From positions 1 to 28,646 of the forward strand of contig DLBY01000126.1 in NCBI GenBank assembly GCA_002480345.1: a stretch of DNA of 28,646 nt, written 5' to 3'. Origin of the DNA: Phycisphaerales bacterium UBA7812 (GTDB taxonomy: Bacteria > Planctomycetota > Phycisphaerae > Phycisphaerales > UBA1924). Every line of letters starts with the position of its first letter. Positions within the stretch are counted from its first letter, which is position 1. Shown here piece by piece: positions 15,951 through 24,887 of this stretch. The notes below the pieces were generated by a model that was not told the DNA's origin, ran no database searches, and saw only the letters and a program-made list of their open reading frames with translations. A program made the position numbers and the translations under genes.

Positions 15951-16403
15951 TCAACGCCGAGCGTCGTCGCTCGCCCGTTCCAGCAACCGCTTATGCGGCG
16001 CGACACGGAAATCCGCGACGACCCGGTCTCGGATCGTGCCGTCCGCGTCGATGAGAAAGGACACGCGGCGAACCAGGCCCAGCGGAAGGCCGACCCCGAA
16101 CGCCTTGATCGCGATCCGGTCCGGATCCGCGAGCATCACCTGGCTGAGGTTGTGCCGCTTCCGGAACCGCGATTTCGAGTCCCTCGATTGCGGGCTAACC
16201 GCGACAACGCGGACCCCGGCCTCGGTCAGCCGGTCGTGCGCGTCCCGCATCATGCACGCCTGGGCGGTGCAGACAGGCGTGAAATCCGCCGGGTAAAACG
16301 CAAGAACAACCTTCCCATCCGCCAGCAGATCGGAGAGCCGAACGGTGCGTCCTTCATGGTCGGGCAACGCAAAGTCAGGGGCAGGATCGCCGATCGCTTT
16401 CAT
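15951..16403 (-). CDS. bcp: Thiol peroxidase of the Bcp/peroxiredoxin Q type
   Basis: 150-residue AhpC/TSA-fold peroxiredoxin reducing peroxides and lipid hydroperoxides. The active site is YPADFTPVCTAQAC: peroxidatic Cys in the PxxxTxxC frame and a second Cys five positions on (CTAQAC), the usual resolving cysteine of the Bcp alpha type. The conserved downstream Arg-containing strand (RVSFLIDADGTIRD) is present. The ATG at 16403 has GGAG six bases upstream; an in-frame ATG at 16439 would add 12 residues but has no ribosome site. It lies convergent to the carotenoid operon (50 bp apart), and both serve oxidative protection, although they are transcribed from opposite directions. Confidence 0.9.
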   Translation of the reverse strand: MKAIGDPAPDFALPDHEGRTVRLSDLLADGKVVLAFYPADFTPVCTAQACMMRDAHDRLTEAGVRVVAVSPQSRDSKSRFRKRHNLSQVMLADPDRIAIKAFGVGLPLGLVRRVSFLIDADGTIRDRVVADFRVAPHKRLLERASDDARR

Positions 16404-16471
16404 GCGTTGCTCCAGACTCAGGTGAACGCTCGCAGACATCCCGAGACATTCGGTGAACTCGCGGCAGGGGT

Positions 16472-16505
16472 CAAAAAAAGCGTAGCCCCGGTGAGAACCG
16501 GGGCC
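16472..16505 (-). terminator. Intrinsic terminator downstream of the small dockerin protein gene
   Basis: On the minus strand an eight-base perfect stem (GCCCCGGT/ACCGGGGC, 16485-16504) closes a four-base loop. Five bases later comes a run of seven T (16473-16479). It lies 31 bp after the stop of the secreted protein gene and ahead of the peroxiredoxin, so it separates the two transcripts. Confidence 0.85.
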
Positions 16506-16534
16506 GCGCATTCGAGTCGGAGATGTCGGGCCTG

Positions 16535-17260
16535 TTACGGGCAGCCGGCCGTGAACGCGGTCACGAACGCGTTGATGTCCGCAAGATCGAAGATGCCGTT
16601 GCCGTCGATATCCGCGGCGGAGCCCTGCGAGATGAACGCCGCGACAAAGGTGTTGATGTCGGCGAGGTCGAGGACGCCGAGCGGCTCGGCGAGGTCCGCA
16701 GCATTGCAGCCGCCGCCGCCGATGGTGATGGTCACCGAGGTCGTGGACAACGACTGCTGGTTGACACCGGGATCGGTCGAGAAGGTCGTGAGCGAGGAAT
16801 CGAGCACCAGCACGACGGCGCCGGAGAAATCGAGTGTGACATCGCCCTCGGGCGCATCGGACGCGACATCGACCGTGAAGGACATGAGATCGCCCGGGTC
16901 GCCCGCGATGCCGCCAGAAAGCCCTCGGCCCGCAGCGCCGGTCGCGAGATTCGAACCCGAGCCTCCCGCAGCAACGGGCCCGAACGCCAGCATGCCGTTC
17001 AGCGTGGGCACACCCGCCGAGAGCGAGTCCGCCGCGGCGCCGGTGGCACCGACGGTCCCGCCGAACCCGTAGAAGCCCGCGTCACCGAAAGCGCCTCCTC
17101 CGGCACCCGCGGTGTCGAACGCGGTCTGGAGCGTCACGGTGAACGAGCCACCCGGCGCGACGCTGGTATCAGAAGACGAAACGGTGACGGATGCCGATTG
17201 CCCCGCGGCGAGACCCGCGGCGAGCGAGAGAGCAACGGTGGTGGTGATGATCTTGTTCAT
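16535..17260 (-). CDS. Secreted dockerin-tailed protein, possibly with a cohesin-like fold
   Basis: 241 residues. A Sec signal peptide (MNKIITTTVALSLAAGLAAG, cleavage near residue 20-22) is followed by a Gly/Ala/Ser-rich beta domain (SVAPGGSFTVTLQTAFDTA, then YGFGGTVGATGAA, then DLMSFTVDVASDAPEGDVTL). After a GGGGC hinge come two EF-hand-like repeats (LDLADINTFVAAFI, then DIDGNGIFDLADINAFVTAF) and a terminal CP, the dockerin-like tail frequent in Phycisphaerae exported proteins. The central domain's opening (APGG before alternating strands) resembles cohesin/CBM-type beta sandwiches, but this is a visual impression only. The start is fixed by AAGGA seven bases upstream. It has its own promoter and terminator, so it can be expressed apart from the LamG gene. 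Confidence 0.75.
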   Translation of the reverse strand: MNKIITTTVALSLAAGLAAGQSASVTVSSSDTSVAPGGSFTVTLQTAFDTAGAGGGAFGDAGFYGFGGTVGATGAAADSLSAGVPTLNGMLAFGPVAAGGSGSNLATGAAGRGLSGGIAGDPGDLMSFTVDVASDAPEGDVTLDFSGAVVLVLDSSLTTFSTDPGVNQQSLSTTSVTITIGGGGCNAADLAEPLGVLDLADINTFVAAFISQGSAADIDGNGIFDLADINAFVTAFTAGCP

Positions 17261-17289
17261 GATATGTCCTTGATCTCTTTCAGCGGGAG

Positions 17290-17317
17290 AGCGTAAGCCC
17301 TCACCGGGATGTGTCAA
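17290..17317 (-). promoter_or_regulatory. Probable promoter of the small dockerin protein gene
   Basis: On the minus strand a perfect -35 TTGACA (17317-17312) and a -10 TACGCT (17295-17290, matching the key T, A and T positions) are 16 bp apart. Transcription would begin near 17283, giving a short leader with the AAGGA ribosome site before the ATG at 17260. It lies within the 75-bp gap after the LamG gene. Confidence 0.5.
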
Positions 17318-17335
17318 TGGAGTTTTGATCCGATT

Positions 17336-19234
17336 TTACTTACCGGCGTCGATCACGCGGAGCTGATCGATCACATCTAGGAAGTTCGCCGCACCGTCGC
17401 GGTTGACATCACCGCGGTCGTTGAGGACATTCTGCGTCCGGTCCGCGTCGAAACTTGCCGCGATCTCCGACGGGAGCGGCTGGTTCTGGATGTAGCGCAG
17501 CGCACCCGCCATGCCATTGAGGGGGGTGAGCTCGGTGCCGTCCCAGCCGAACGGGAGCGCGACGCTTCCGTAACCCTGCGCGTACCCCGCCTGGTTGCCA
17601 CCGATGAAGTTGGTGTTGCCGGTCCCGGCGGGCGAGAAGTTGTCGATGTCATCCGCGGTGCCGAACTCGCCGTCCGGGCCGGGCTGATCGTTGATCGCGG
17701 CGACCTGCTGGCCGTCCATGTAGAGCTCGAAGCCCTGACCGACGCCGTCCGCGGTGAAACGGCGGACGACGATGTCGAAGCGGTGCCATCCGGTCTGGAG
17801 CACACCCGGACCGCTGGCGACCTCCGCGATATCGAGCCCGTCGTTGGCCGCGGTGTTGATATACCCCGCGATCTCATCGCCGCGTGTGACCATCGAGAAA
17901 CCGACCGACGCACCACCCGCCTCGAAGAGGCAGTGGTTCCCGACGAGGTCATCGATGTACAGCCAGAAGAGGACATGACCCGCGGTGGTGTCGTCGGCCC
18001 ATTCGAACTTGGGACCCCGGAAGCCCTCGACACCGTCGAGCATGAACGCGGTGCGGATGCTCGGGAAGGCTGGCTCGTTGACCGGCACGGGATCGAGCAC
18101 ATTGGTGACGGGGAACTGGAAGGTGGGCTCGTTGGCGTTGAGCCATCCCGTGTCGCGATCGAACGCGAAGTCGCCGACATAGGTCTCGTCGAGGAAGGGA
18201 TCGACCGTCATCACGCCGCCCGAGGCGTCGTGGGGGAACGGATACTCAAACGCGGAAACGGCATCCGTGTTCGTCGAGGTCATGAACGCGACGAAATCGA
18301 ACGCGTCGTTGTCGTCGGCAGCACCGTCACCATTGAAATCGGCGCGACGCACCGACGCGGCGCTGTCGGTGATCGCGTTGTAGTTGTCGAGCACCTCGTT
18401 CGGGAAGAGGTCGACATCGTAGAAACGCATGGTGGAGATCAGGCCGTTGTAGTCGGTGACATTCGCGACGGGAACCGCGTCGCCCGCGATGCCCGCGTCG
18501 GGGAAGAGCGGATCGGAGCCGACCATGCCCAGACCGGCTGGGTTCCCGCTCGCCCAGCGATAGGTCGCGGAAGGCGAGTAGAACTCGCTGTCCACCGCAA
18601 CGCCATCGAGATACGAGGTCATGGCGAACGAGAAGAAGTCGATCGTGATCACCGCCTGATGCCAATCGGTATCCGCGAGCGGCTCCCGATGCTGGTAGTC
18701 GATGATGTTCGCGTTGCCGTCATCGCTCGCGTACACCGAATAGACCAGTTCGTTGCCGTCGAGCGCAATCGCCACACCCTTGTTGGTCGCGCCGATTTCC
18801 AGGAGCACATGGGTGCCCTCGAGATCATCGGGCTTGAACCAGATCTCGAAGGTGCCGCCCTCGCCGGGCTGCGCCTGCCCCTCCCACGAGCGGAGGTTGC
18901 CAGAAGGCTGATCGACCGAAGCGGCACGCGCTTCGGGGAACCTATACGCACCGGTAATCGCCGGGACCGACGGATCGTCGATCCGGTGGATGCCCGCGGG
19001 GATGGGGTTGCCGTCGATGTCGGTGTTCTGCCAAGTCCAGCGCAGGCCGTTGGCGTAGCCCGTCGAAGGCTTCTCCGGTGTCCACGAATCGACATTCGGG
19101 GGAGCGGTCCCCGCGTTCCAAGTCTGCAGGTTGAACCCGCTGATGACGGTGATCGGCACCTGCGCGGTCGCCGTCCCGGCCGCGGCGCCAGCGGCGAGTG
19201 CGAGCAGGGTGGCGCGATGTCCGGTGGTTTTCAT
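17336..19234 (-). CDS. Secreted two-LamG-domain protein with dockerin-like EF-hand segments
   Basis: 632-residue exported protein; signal peptide MKTTGHRATLLALAAGAAAG to about residue 25 (cut after TATA-Q). Two concanavalin-like LamG/laminin-G domains follow (residues ~60-280 and ~365-600), recognisable by YRFPEARA, GGTFEIWFKPDDL, DWHQAVITIDFF and a later second copy with HVLFWLYIDDL and GWHRFDIVVRRF. One calcium-binding EF-hand-like loop (ADFNGDGAADDNDAFDFVAF) sits between the domains and another (GDVNRDGAANFLDVIDQLRV) ends the protein. LamG domains usually bind glycans or proteins; there are no hydrolase motifs. The ATG at 19234 has GGAG seven bases upstream. It is divergent from the pseudopilin gene. 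Confidence 0.8.
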   Translation of the reverse strand: MKTTGHRATLLALAAGAAAGTATAQVPITVISGFNLQTWNAGTAPPNVDSWTPEKPSTGYANGLRWTWQNTDIDGNPIPAGIHRIDDPSVPAITGAYRFPEARAASVDQPSGNLRSWEGQAQPGEGGTFEIWFKPDDLEGTHVLLEIGATNKGVAIALDGNELVYSVYASDDGNANIIDYQHREPLADTDWHQAVITIDFFSFAMTSYLDGVAVDSEFYSPSATYRWASGNPAGLGMVGSDPLFPDAGIAGDAVPVANVTDYNGLISTMRFYDVDLFPNEVLDNYNAITDSAASVRRADFNGDGAADDNDAFDFVAFMTSTNTDAVSAFEYPFPHDASGGVMTVDPFLDETYVGDFAFDRDTGWLNANEPTFQFPVTNVLDPVPVNEPAFPSIRTAFMLDGVEGFRGPKFEWADDTTAGHVLFWLYIDDLVGNHCLFEAGGASVGFSMVTRGDEIAGYINTAANDGLDIAEVASGPGVLQTGWHRFDIVVRRFTADGVGQGFELYMDGQQVAAINDQPGPDGEFGTADDIDNFSPAGTGNTNFIGGNQAGYAQGYGSVALPFGWDGTELTPLNGMAGALRYIQNQPLPSEIAASFDADRTQNVLNDRGDVNRDGAANFLDVIDQLRVIDAGK

Positions 19235-19289
19235 AATCGCTCTCCGTAAATATGGTGCCACGGGTCTGGATTTGGATCCGCGGCGTTTT

Positions 19290-19303
19290 GCTAAACGCTT
19301 AAC
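19290..19303. promoter_or_regulatory. Operator-like palindrome near the LamG gene
   Basis: GCTAAACGCTTAAC, ten of fourteen positions palindromic with a central CG, the geometry of LacI-family operators. It shares 11 of 14 bases with the site at 19545-19558 on the far side of the intergenic region. It lies about 56 bases upstream of the LamG start codon, a position suited to controlling its transcription. Confidence 0.55.
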
Positions 19304-19506
19304 TGTATCAAGGCTACCGGTTGCCCTGTACTACCGCAAGCGGGATCTCGAGAATTTTGCCCCATCCGAAGGGCGGGCTCCCGCGAGGCTTGAACCACCG
19401 TAAGAATGCCCCAATTCACCGCTCTCAGACCCATCCGGGAGGACCTCCCCGCACGATCTGTCGCCCAGCGAACCGGACCACATGAGAAGAAATTCTGCAC
19501 GAACCG

Positions 19507-19534
19507 CGATATCTGTGTTGCACACCCGATATCG
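19507..19534. repeat. Imperfect inverted repeat overlapping the -35 region
   Basis: Outer arms CGATATC (19507-19513) and GATATCG (19528-19534) are perfectly complementary; inner arms TGTG and CACA flank TTG, with an extra CCC on the right side. It covers the -35 of the rightward promoter, so it may be a second regulator site or simply chance. Confidence 0.4.
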
Positions 19535-19546
19535 AGACGATAGAGT
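19518..19546 (+). promoter_or_regulatory. Probable promoter for the pseudopilin-glycanase genes
   Basis: TTGCAC (19518-19523) and TAGAGT (19541-19546) with 17 bp between them, each matching four of six consensus positions. The second palindrome overlaps the -10 and the expected start, a layout that suits direct repression. The leader to the ATG at 19623 would be about 70 bases. Confidence 0.5.
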
Positions 19547-19558
19547 TAAGTGCTTAAC
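19545..19558. promoter_or_regulatory. Operator-like palindrome at the pseudopilin promoter
   Basis: GTTAAGTGCTTAAC has arms GTTAAG/CTTAAC that are perfectly complementary, with only the central two bases off symmetry. It overlaps the -10 of the rightward promoter. The pair with 19290-19303 suggests a LacI/PurR-family dimer recognising roughly GTTAAGCGCTTAAC, possibly looping the intervening ~255 bp. The regulator gene is not in the window. Confidence 0.6.
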
Positions 19559-19622
19559 GGCCATGCCGAATTTTCCCGCGGCAAACCACCGCGTCCCAAC
19601 GAGGCCGGGAAGGACAAAAACG

Positions 19623-20633
<1,011 letters not shown>

Positions 20634-20708
20634 CCCGGATCAGAAAGCATCCGAAGACTGTCTGTGCACCTTCTGGAACGAACTCAAGACGACACCCCGG
20701 GGATCTGT

Positions 20709-23700
20709 ATGAATCGTGGAGTCCACTTCGTTCGTGGCGATCGGGCCGGCTCAGTTGCCGGACTGATCGCCCTTTCTTTCGGCCTCACAGCGGCCGCGGG
20801 TGTCTCCCCGACCAATAACAATGTCGCCCGGTATCGCATCGCGACCGGGACCTCATTCGTCGGTGATGCTGTCCCCCAATACGCGACGGACGGCAAGGTG
20901 GGACCCGAGAACATCTGGGTCACGGGGACACGCGGTCGCCACCGCCTGAACATCTTCTTCGAGAGACCGACCGAGATCGCCCAGCTCCATGTCTACTCGG
21001 GCGGTGAACGCGACGACGCGGTTGACGAGCTCAGCGTTCTGTACCTCGATGACAACGGGGTGCTGCAGGCCGCCCCGGGCGGCTCGATCGCGGGCAACAC
21101 CGATCCGAACCTCGACCTGGTGCTCTCTGCGCCGATCACCACAACGCAACTGCAGATCGCGATCGAGGACCTGCAGGCGACCATCCGAGAGATCGCCGCG
21201 TTTCCCCCGCTCGCGGGCCCCGCCCCGATCGGTGAGGGTGTGAACCTGCACATGGCGCGGCAGCACCGCTTGCCGTTCACCACCGCCAGCGGAACGACGA
21301 ACGGAACTTCCCGTCGGTCCGTCGTCGATGGGTTCGTCAATGACAGCGACTACTGGGACGGCGGGGACAGCGGAACACGCTGGATCGCGCTCGACCTGCA
21401 AGATCCTCCCGAAACCAATCCCCCGACCGTGCGGTGGTCGACAACGCCGATCGAGATCGGGGCGGTGCACCTCTACTCGGGGCTCGCGTCCGGCGCCGTC
21501 GCACCGGTCTCGCGGGGACGATTCCAGCGCCTCGACGAGCCGTCGGGCGTCTGGGTCGATATCCCGGGCGGCGCCTTCAACAACAACACCGATCCGGAAC
21601 TGGCACTGGTCTTCGATGCGCCCGTGACGACGGCTGGCCTCCGCCTCGTTGTGCAAAGCGGGGACGCGGTCGTGCGCGAGATCGTCCCCCTCCCGGTCAC
21701 CACCGGCGCCGGCTGGCCGATCGGGACAGGGGCCATCGAGGGCCCCGCAACCGATGTGCTGACCTACGAAGACAACTTCTTCGGCGTGCGGCTCAGCGGC
21801 ACGGGCCTGTCCATGCAGACCTCGTCGAGCGGCGATGTGTCGCTCCGCGCCGTCAGCGAGTCGCTCACGCAGCATTACCAGATCCTGCTCAATGTCGGCA
21901 CCGATACCTACCGCGTGCGGAGCCGACTCACCGGACGATGCCTCGAGCCAGCGGGTGGCTCGCTCGCCGACGGCGCAGCGGTCGTAGAAACCGAATACGA
22001 GGCCTTCCCCACACAACGCTGGCGGCTCAGCGACGCGCCAGCCGGCAAAATCCTCACCAACAGCGCCTCAGGCCTCGTGCTCACCGCGGTTCAGGGCATG
22101 GACAGCTGGACACTTGCGCAGACGACGCCCGGCGCCGGACCGCAAGAGTGGAACTTCGCAGAACTCGAACACGCGCCCAAGAAAGGCAACGGAGGCTTCC
22201 CGGATCTTGCGGACGCCTTCGGATCCGGTTGGGCGTACAACTGGGGACCCAACGACTCCTTCTCCGACCCGGTCGATTTCTGGCCCATGCAATGGGGGAG
22301 CTTCTTCTGGGGCCAACGACCCTCCCTCGTCCCGGAGTGGCAACGGAACGGCGAGCCCATCACGCTGATGGGCTACAACGAGCCCGACAAGGTCGATCAA
22401 TCCAACCAGCCCGTCTCAACATCAATCGGGATGTGGCCGCGCCTCGAAGTCCAGGATCTTCCCCTGCTCGGTCCCGCGGTCGCCGGACACCCCGCGACCT
22501 CGGACTACATCCAGGACTTCATGGCCCAGGCCGAAGCCGAAGAACTCCGCATCGACTATGTCGGGATGCACTCCTACGGCGGGCCGAACGCGAACTCGTT
22601 CATCAACAAGATTGTCGACGCCCGCAACGCGTGGGGACGCGATGTCGTCGTCAGCGAGTTCTCGGTTGTCGATTGGAACAACGGGAACGGGTGGACCGAC
22701 GATCCGGTCTACAACTGGTTCGCCGAAGTCCTCTGGAGAATGGAGAACCTCGACGCGTGTCACCGCTACGCGGTCTTCGTCTTCACCGATGATCCGTCGA
22801 ACCCCATCTCCGACAACCGGGGGGAGATGCGCTACAGCGACGGATCGCTGACCCCTGAAGGCAAGCTCTATGGCGCCTGGGATGGTGACACCCAGCTCCG
22901 CACCGATACGCCCTATCTGCTCCACAACAAGGCGTCCTACCGGCGGATCGGGGCCGTTCCCGGCTCGGAGGGAACCGCCTCCACCACGCTCGGGAACCGC
23001 GAGAGCGATTCCGACGAATTCCAGTGGCGCCTCATCCCCGGCCCCGCGCCCGACCTGTACCACATCGAATCCGTCGCCGACGGTCGCTTGCTGTCCTACA
23101 CCGCACGCGGGCTCGAATTGCTCGAAGCGGGCACGGAAGGCACAGCCGCGGATTTCGAGGTCGAGGAGATCCAGCACGGCTGGTTCGCGATCATCGAGCC
23201 CGCTCTGGGGCGTCGATTGAGCAGCAATCCCAACCAGGGCGGCGCGATCTCGCTCGCCGCACCGGGCTCGACAGGCGACGATGTCCGCTGGCGCTTCGCC
23301 CCGGTGTTCGGAGGCGTCCCGGGTCCCCCCCGAGAAGGCCAAGCCGTGTACCTGGGCGCGGGCGAGGTGCTTCTGGGCTGGGACGAGCACGGGTTCCGTG
23401 ACCTGATCGGTTTCACGATCTACCGCCAGGACGCGAGCGGTGGCGGCCCGCAAATCGTTGCGAGCGATCTGACCGGTGAGTCGTTCGTTGACACCGTTCC
23501 CGCGCCGGGCATCTACTCCTACACGATCTCCGCCGTTGGCGACACGGGCGAGTCGATGCTCGCCTCCCTCGGCGTCGTCACCGCCGAGGCGTGCCCCGCC
23601 GATTTCAACGCGGACTTCGTCATCGACGATGCAGACATCGCCGCGGCGGTCTCGGCGATCGGGTCTGGCCTCGACTACAACGCCGACGGCAGCGCGGACT

Positions 23701-23759
23701 TTTTCGATGTCATCGAGTTTCTCCGCGTCTTCGACGAGGGCTGCGCGAACGGTGGATGA
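20709..23759 (+). CDS. Secreted multidomain GH128-type beta-1,3-glucanase with dockerin tail
   Basis: 1016-residue exported enzyme. After a signal peptide (to about residue 30) there are two discoidin-like beta domains (~35-175 and ~185-345), sharing RW/LHVYSG, NNTDPELALVF-like and VVREI motifs. A ricin-type beta-trefoil-like domain (~360-490) follows, then the catalytic domain (~500-735), a second ricin-like domain (~745-880), an FN3-like domain (~885-965), and EF-hand-like dockerin loops (ADFNADFVIDDADIAAAVSA, YNADGSADFFDVIEFLRVF). The catalytic part shows WAYNWG, GYNEPD with acid/base Glu558, MHSYGG and VVSEFSV with nucleophile Glu650, the clan-A pattern of GH128 endo-beta-1,3-glucanases. 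The ATG at 20709 follows a GGGGA ribosome site. Substrate is inferred as laminarin-type glucan. Confidence 0.85.
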   Translation: MNRGVHFVRGDRAGSVAGLIALSFGLTAAAGVSPTNNNVARYRIATGTSFVGDAVPQYATDGKVGPENIWVTGTRGRHRLNIFFERPTEIAQLHVYSGGERDDAVDELSVLYLDDNGVLQAAPGGSIAGNTDPNLDLVLSAPITTTQLQIAIEDLQATIREIAAFPPLAGPAPIGEGVNLHMARQHRLPFTTASGTTNGTSRRSVVDGFVNDSDYWDGGDSGTRWIALDLQDPPETNPPTVRWSTTPIEIGAVHLYSGLASGAVAPVSRGRFQRLDEPSGVWVDIPGGAFNNNTDPELALVFDAPVTTAGLRLVVQSGDAVVREIVPLPVTTGAGWPIGTGAIEGPATDVLTYEDNFFGVRLSGTGLSMQTSSSGDVSLRAVSESLTQHYQILLNVGTDTYRVRSRLTGRCLEPAGGSLADGAAVVETEYEAFPTQRWRLSDAPAGKILTNSASGLVLTAVQGMDSWTLAQTTPGAGPQEWNFAELEHAPKKGNGGFPDLADAFGSGWAYNWGPNDSFSDPVDFWPMQWGSFFWGQRPSLVPEWQRNGEPITLMGYNEPDKVDQSNQPVSTSIGMWPRLEVQDLPLLGPAVAGHPATSDYIQDFMAQAEAEELRIDYVGMHSYGGPNANSFINKIVDARNAWGRDVVVSEFSVVDWNNGNGWTDDPVYNWFAEVLWRMENLDACHRYAVFVFTDDPSNPISDNRGEMRYSDGSLTPEGKLYGAWDGDTQLRTDTPYLLHNKASYRRIGAVPGSEGTASTTLGNRESDSDEFQWRLIPGPAPDLYHIESVADGRLLSYTARGLELLEAGTEGTAADFEVEEIQHGWFAIIEPALGRRLSSNPNQGGAISLAAPGSTGDDVRWRFAPVFGGVPGPPREGQAVYLGAGEVLLGWDEHGFRDLIGFTIYRQDASGGGPQIVASDLTGESFVDTVPAPGIYSYTISAVGDTGESMLASLGVVTAEACPADFNADFVIDDADIAAAVSAIGSGLDYNADGSADFFDVIEFLRVFDEGCANGG

Positions 23760-23976
23760 TCTCGGTCTCCGAGCGGGCGCGCGGCGGGAGGACGATGCCG
23801 GGCCGGACACGCCGGTCCACGCCCTGCCTCTGCAAGAGCACGCCAACACCGGGCGGCATGCCCGCAGACCCGGTGTCATCCGCGAAAGCTCCCTCCGGTC
23901 GGATCAGCCTCGGGTACTCTCTGAGGAACACCACGCACGCGTGGCTGCCAATCCGCACACTGAAAGCGAGTGACAC

Positions 23977-24861
23977 ATGACAACCAGACCGCTTCTGATC
24001 GGTGCACTCTGCTTCGCTCTCGCTCCGAGCAGTTTCGCCCAATCTCCCGCTGAAGGCGAGCCCGCGGCCGTCTCGCCGGAGGGCTATCGCCTGGTCTGGG
24101 CGCAGGAATTCTCGGGCGAAGGTGACCCGGACCCACGCGTCTGGGGACACGAAACCGGGTTCTCTCGCAACCGGGAACTGCAGTGGTACCAGAGGGAGAA
24201 CGCACGCCTTGAGAACGGGATGCTCGTGATCGAGGGCCGCCGTAAACGCGTCGAGAACCCCGGCTTCGAAGCCGGTTCGGACGACTGGCGCGCGAAGCAT
24301 CGGTTCGCTGAATACACCTCCGCTTCGCTGACCACAAAAGGAAAGCACGAGTGGCTCTACGGCATCTTCGAGATGCGAGCCCGCTTCGAAACCCGGGACG
24401 GCCTGTGGCCCGCATGGTGGACGCTCGGATCCGCAAGGCCCTGGCCGGGCTGCGGCGAGATCGACATCATGGAGTATTACCGCGGGATGCTCCTCGCGAA
24501 CGCCTGCTGGAAGGCAGAGGGCGGCCGCTGGTCGCAGGAGTGGGACAGTTCACGCACACCGATTGATGAATTGAGCGGGTCCAGCGAGACCACCGATTGG
24601 GCCAGTGAATTCCATGTCTGGCGGATGGAGTGGACCGAAGACCGGGTCGACCTGTTTGTCGACGGTCGGTTGCTGAACTCGATCGATGTCAGCACGACAA
24701 TCAACCCCGACGGCTCGAACCCCTTCCGCGAACCGCACTACATGCTGGTGAACCTCGCGATCGGCGGCACCCAGGGCGGGGACCCCGCCCAAACCGAGAT
24801 GCCGACCCGATACGAGATCGACTACATCCGGGTCTTCCAGGCGGAAGACGGCCGCGACTGA
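23977..24861 (+). CDS. Secreted glycoside hydrolase family 16 enzyme
   Basis: 294 residues with a Sec signal (MTTRPLLIGALCFALAPSSF, cut near AQS). The GH16 catalytic motif is GEIDIMEYY: nucleophile Glu161, Asp163 and acid/base Glu166. Upstream NRELQWY and GLWPAWWTLG, and downstream HVWRMEWTEDRVDLFVDG, are typical of laminarinase-like GH16. It may hydrolyse beta-1,3 or mixed-linked glucan, with agarase- or carrageenase-type activity not excluded. The enzyme is a bare catalytic domain without binding modules or a dockerin tail. The 217 bp before it (23760-23976) contain no gene and no clear promoter or terminator. The sulfatase starts 26 bp after it. Confidence 0.9.
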   Translation: MTTRPLLIGALCFALAPSSFAQSPAEGEPAAVSPEGYRLVWAQEFSGEGDPDPRVWGHETGFSRNRELQWYQRENARLENGMLVIEGRRKRVENPGFEAGSDDWRAKHRFAEYTSASLTTKGKHEWLYGIFEMRARFETRDGLWPAWWTLGSARPWPGCGEIDIMEYYRGMLLANACWKAEGGRWSQEWDSSRTPIDELSGSSETTDWASEFHVWRMEWTEDRVDLFVDGRLLNSIDVSTTINPDGSNPFREPHYMLVNLAIGGTQGGDPAQTEMPTRYEIDYIRVFQAEDGRD

Positions 24862-24887
24862 ACACCATCCCGCTCGAAAGGAACCGA

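Larger units (their letters stand above)
19235..19622. other. Divergent regulatory intergenic region, no gene
   Basis: 388 bp between the LamG gene (leftwards) and the pseudopilin gene (rightwards). No credible coding frame or tRNA is seen. It carries two LacI-like palindromes about 255 bp apart, one near each gene, a sigma70-like promoter facing right and an imperfect inverted repeat overlapping its -35. A TTGATA (19306-19311, minus strand) next to the left palindrome could be a -35 for the LamG gene but has no good -10. The 150 bp in the middle show nothing I can name. Confidence 0.7.

Noticed and set aside
17783..19249. Long open frame antisense to the LamG protein gene
   Set aside because: No signal peptide, domain or ribosome site; composition is that of a shadow of the true gene.
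23800..23818. GGGCCGG/CCGGTCC hairpin between GH128 and GH16 genes
   Set aside because: A seven-base stem with one G-T pair but no following T tract; stems like this are expected by chance at this G+C.
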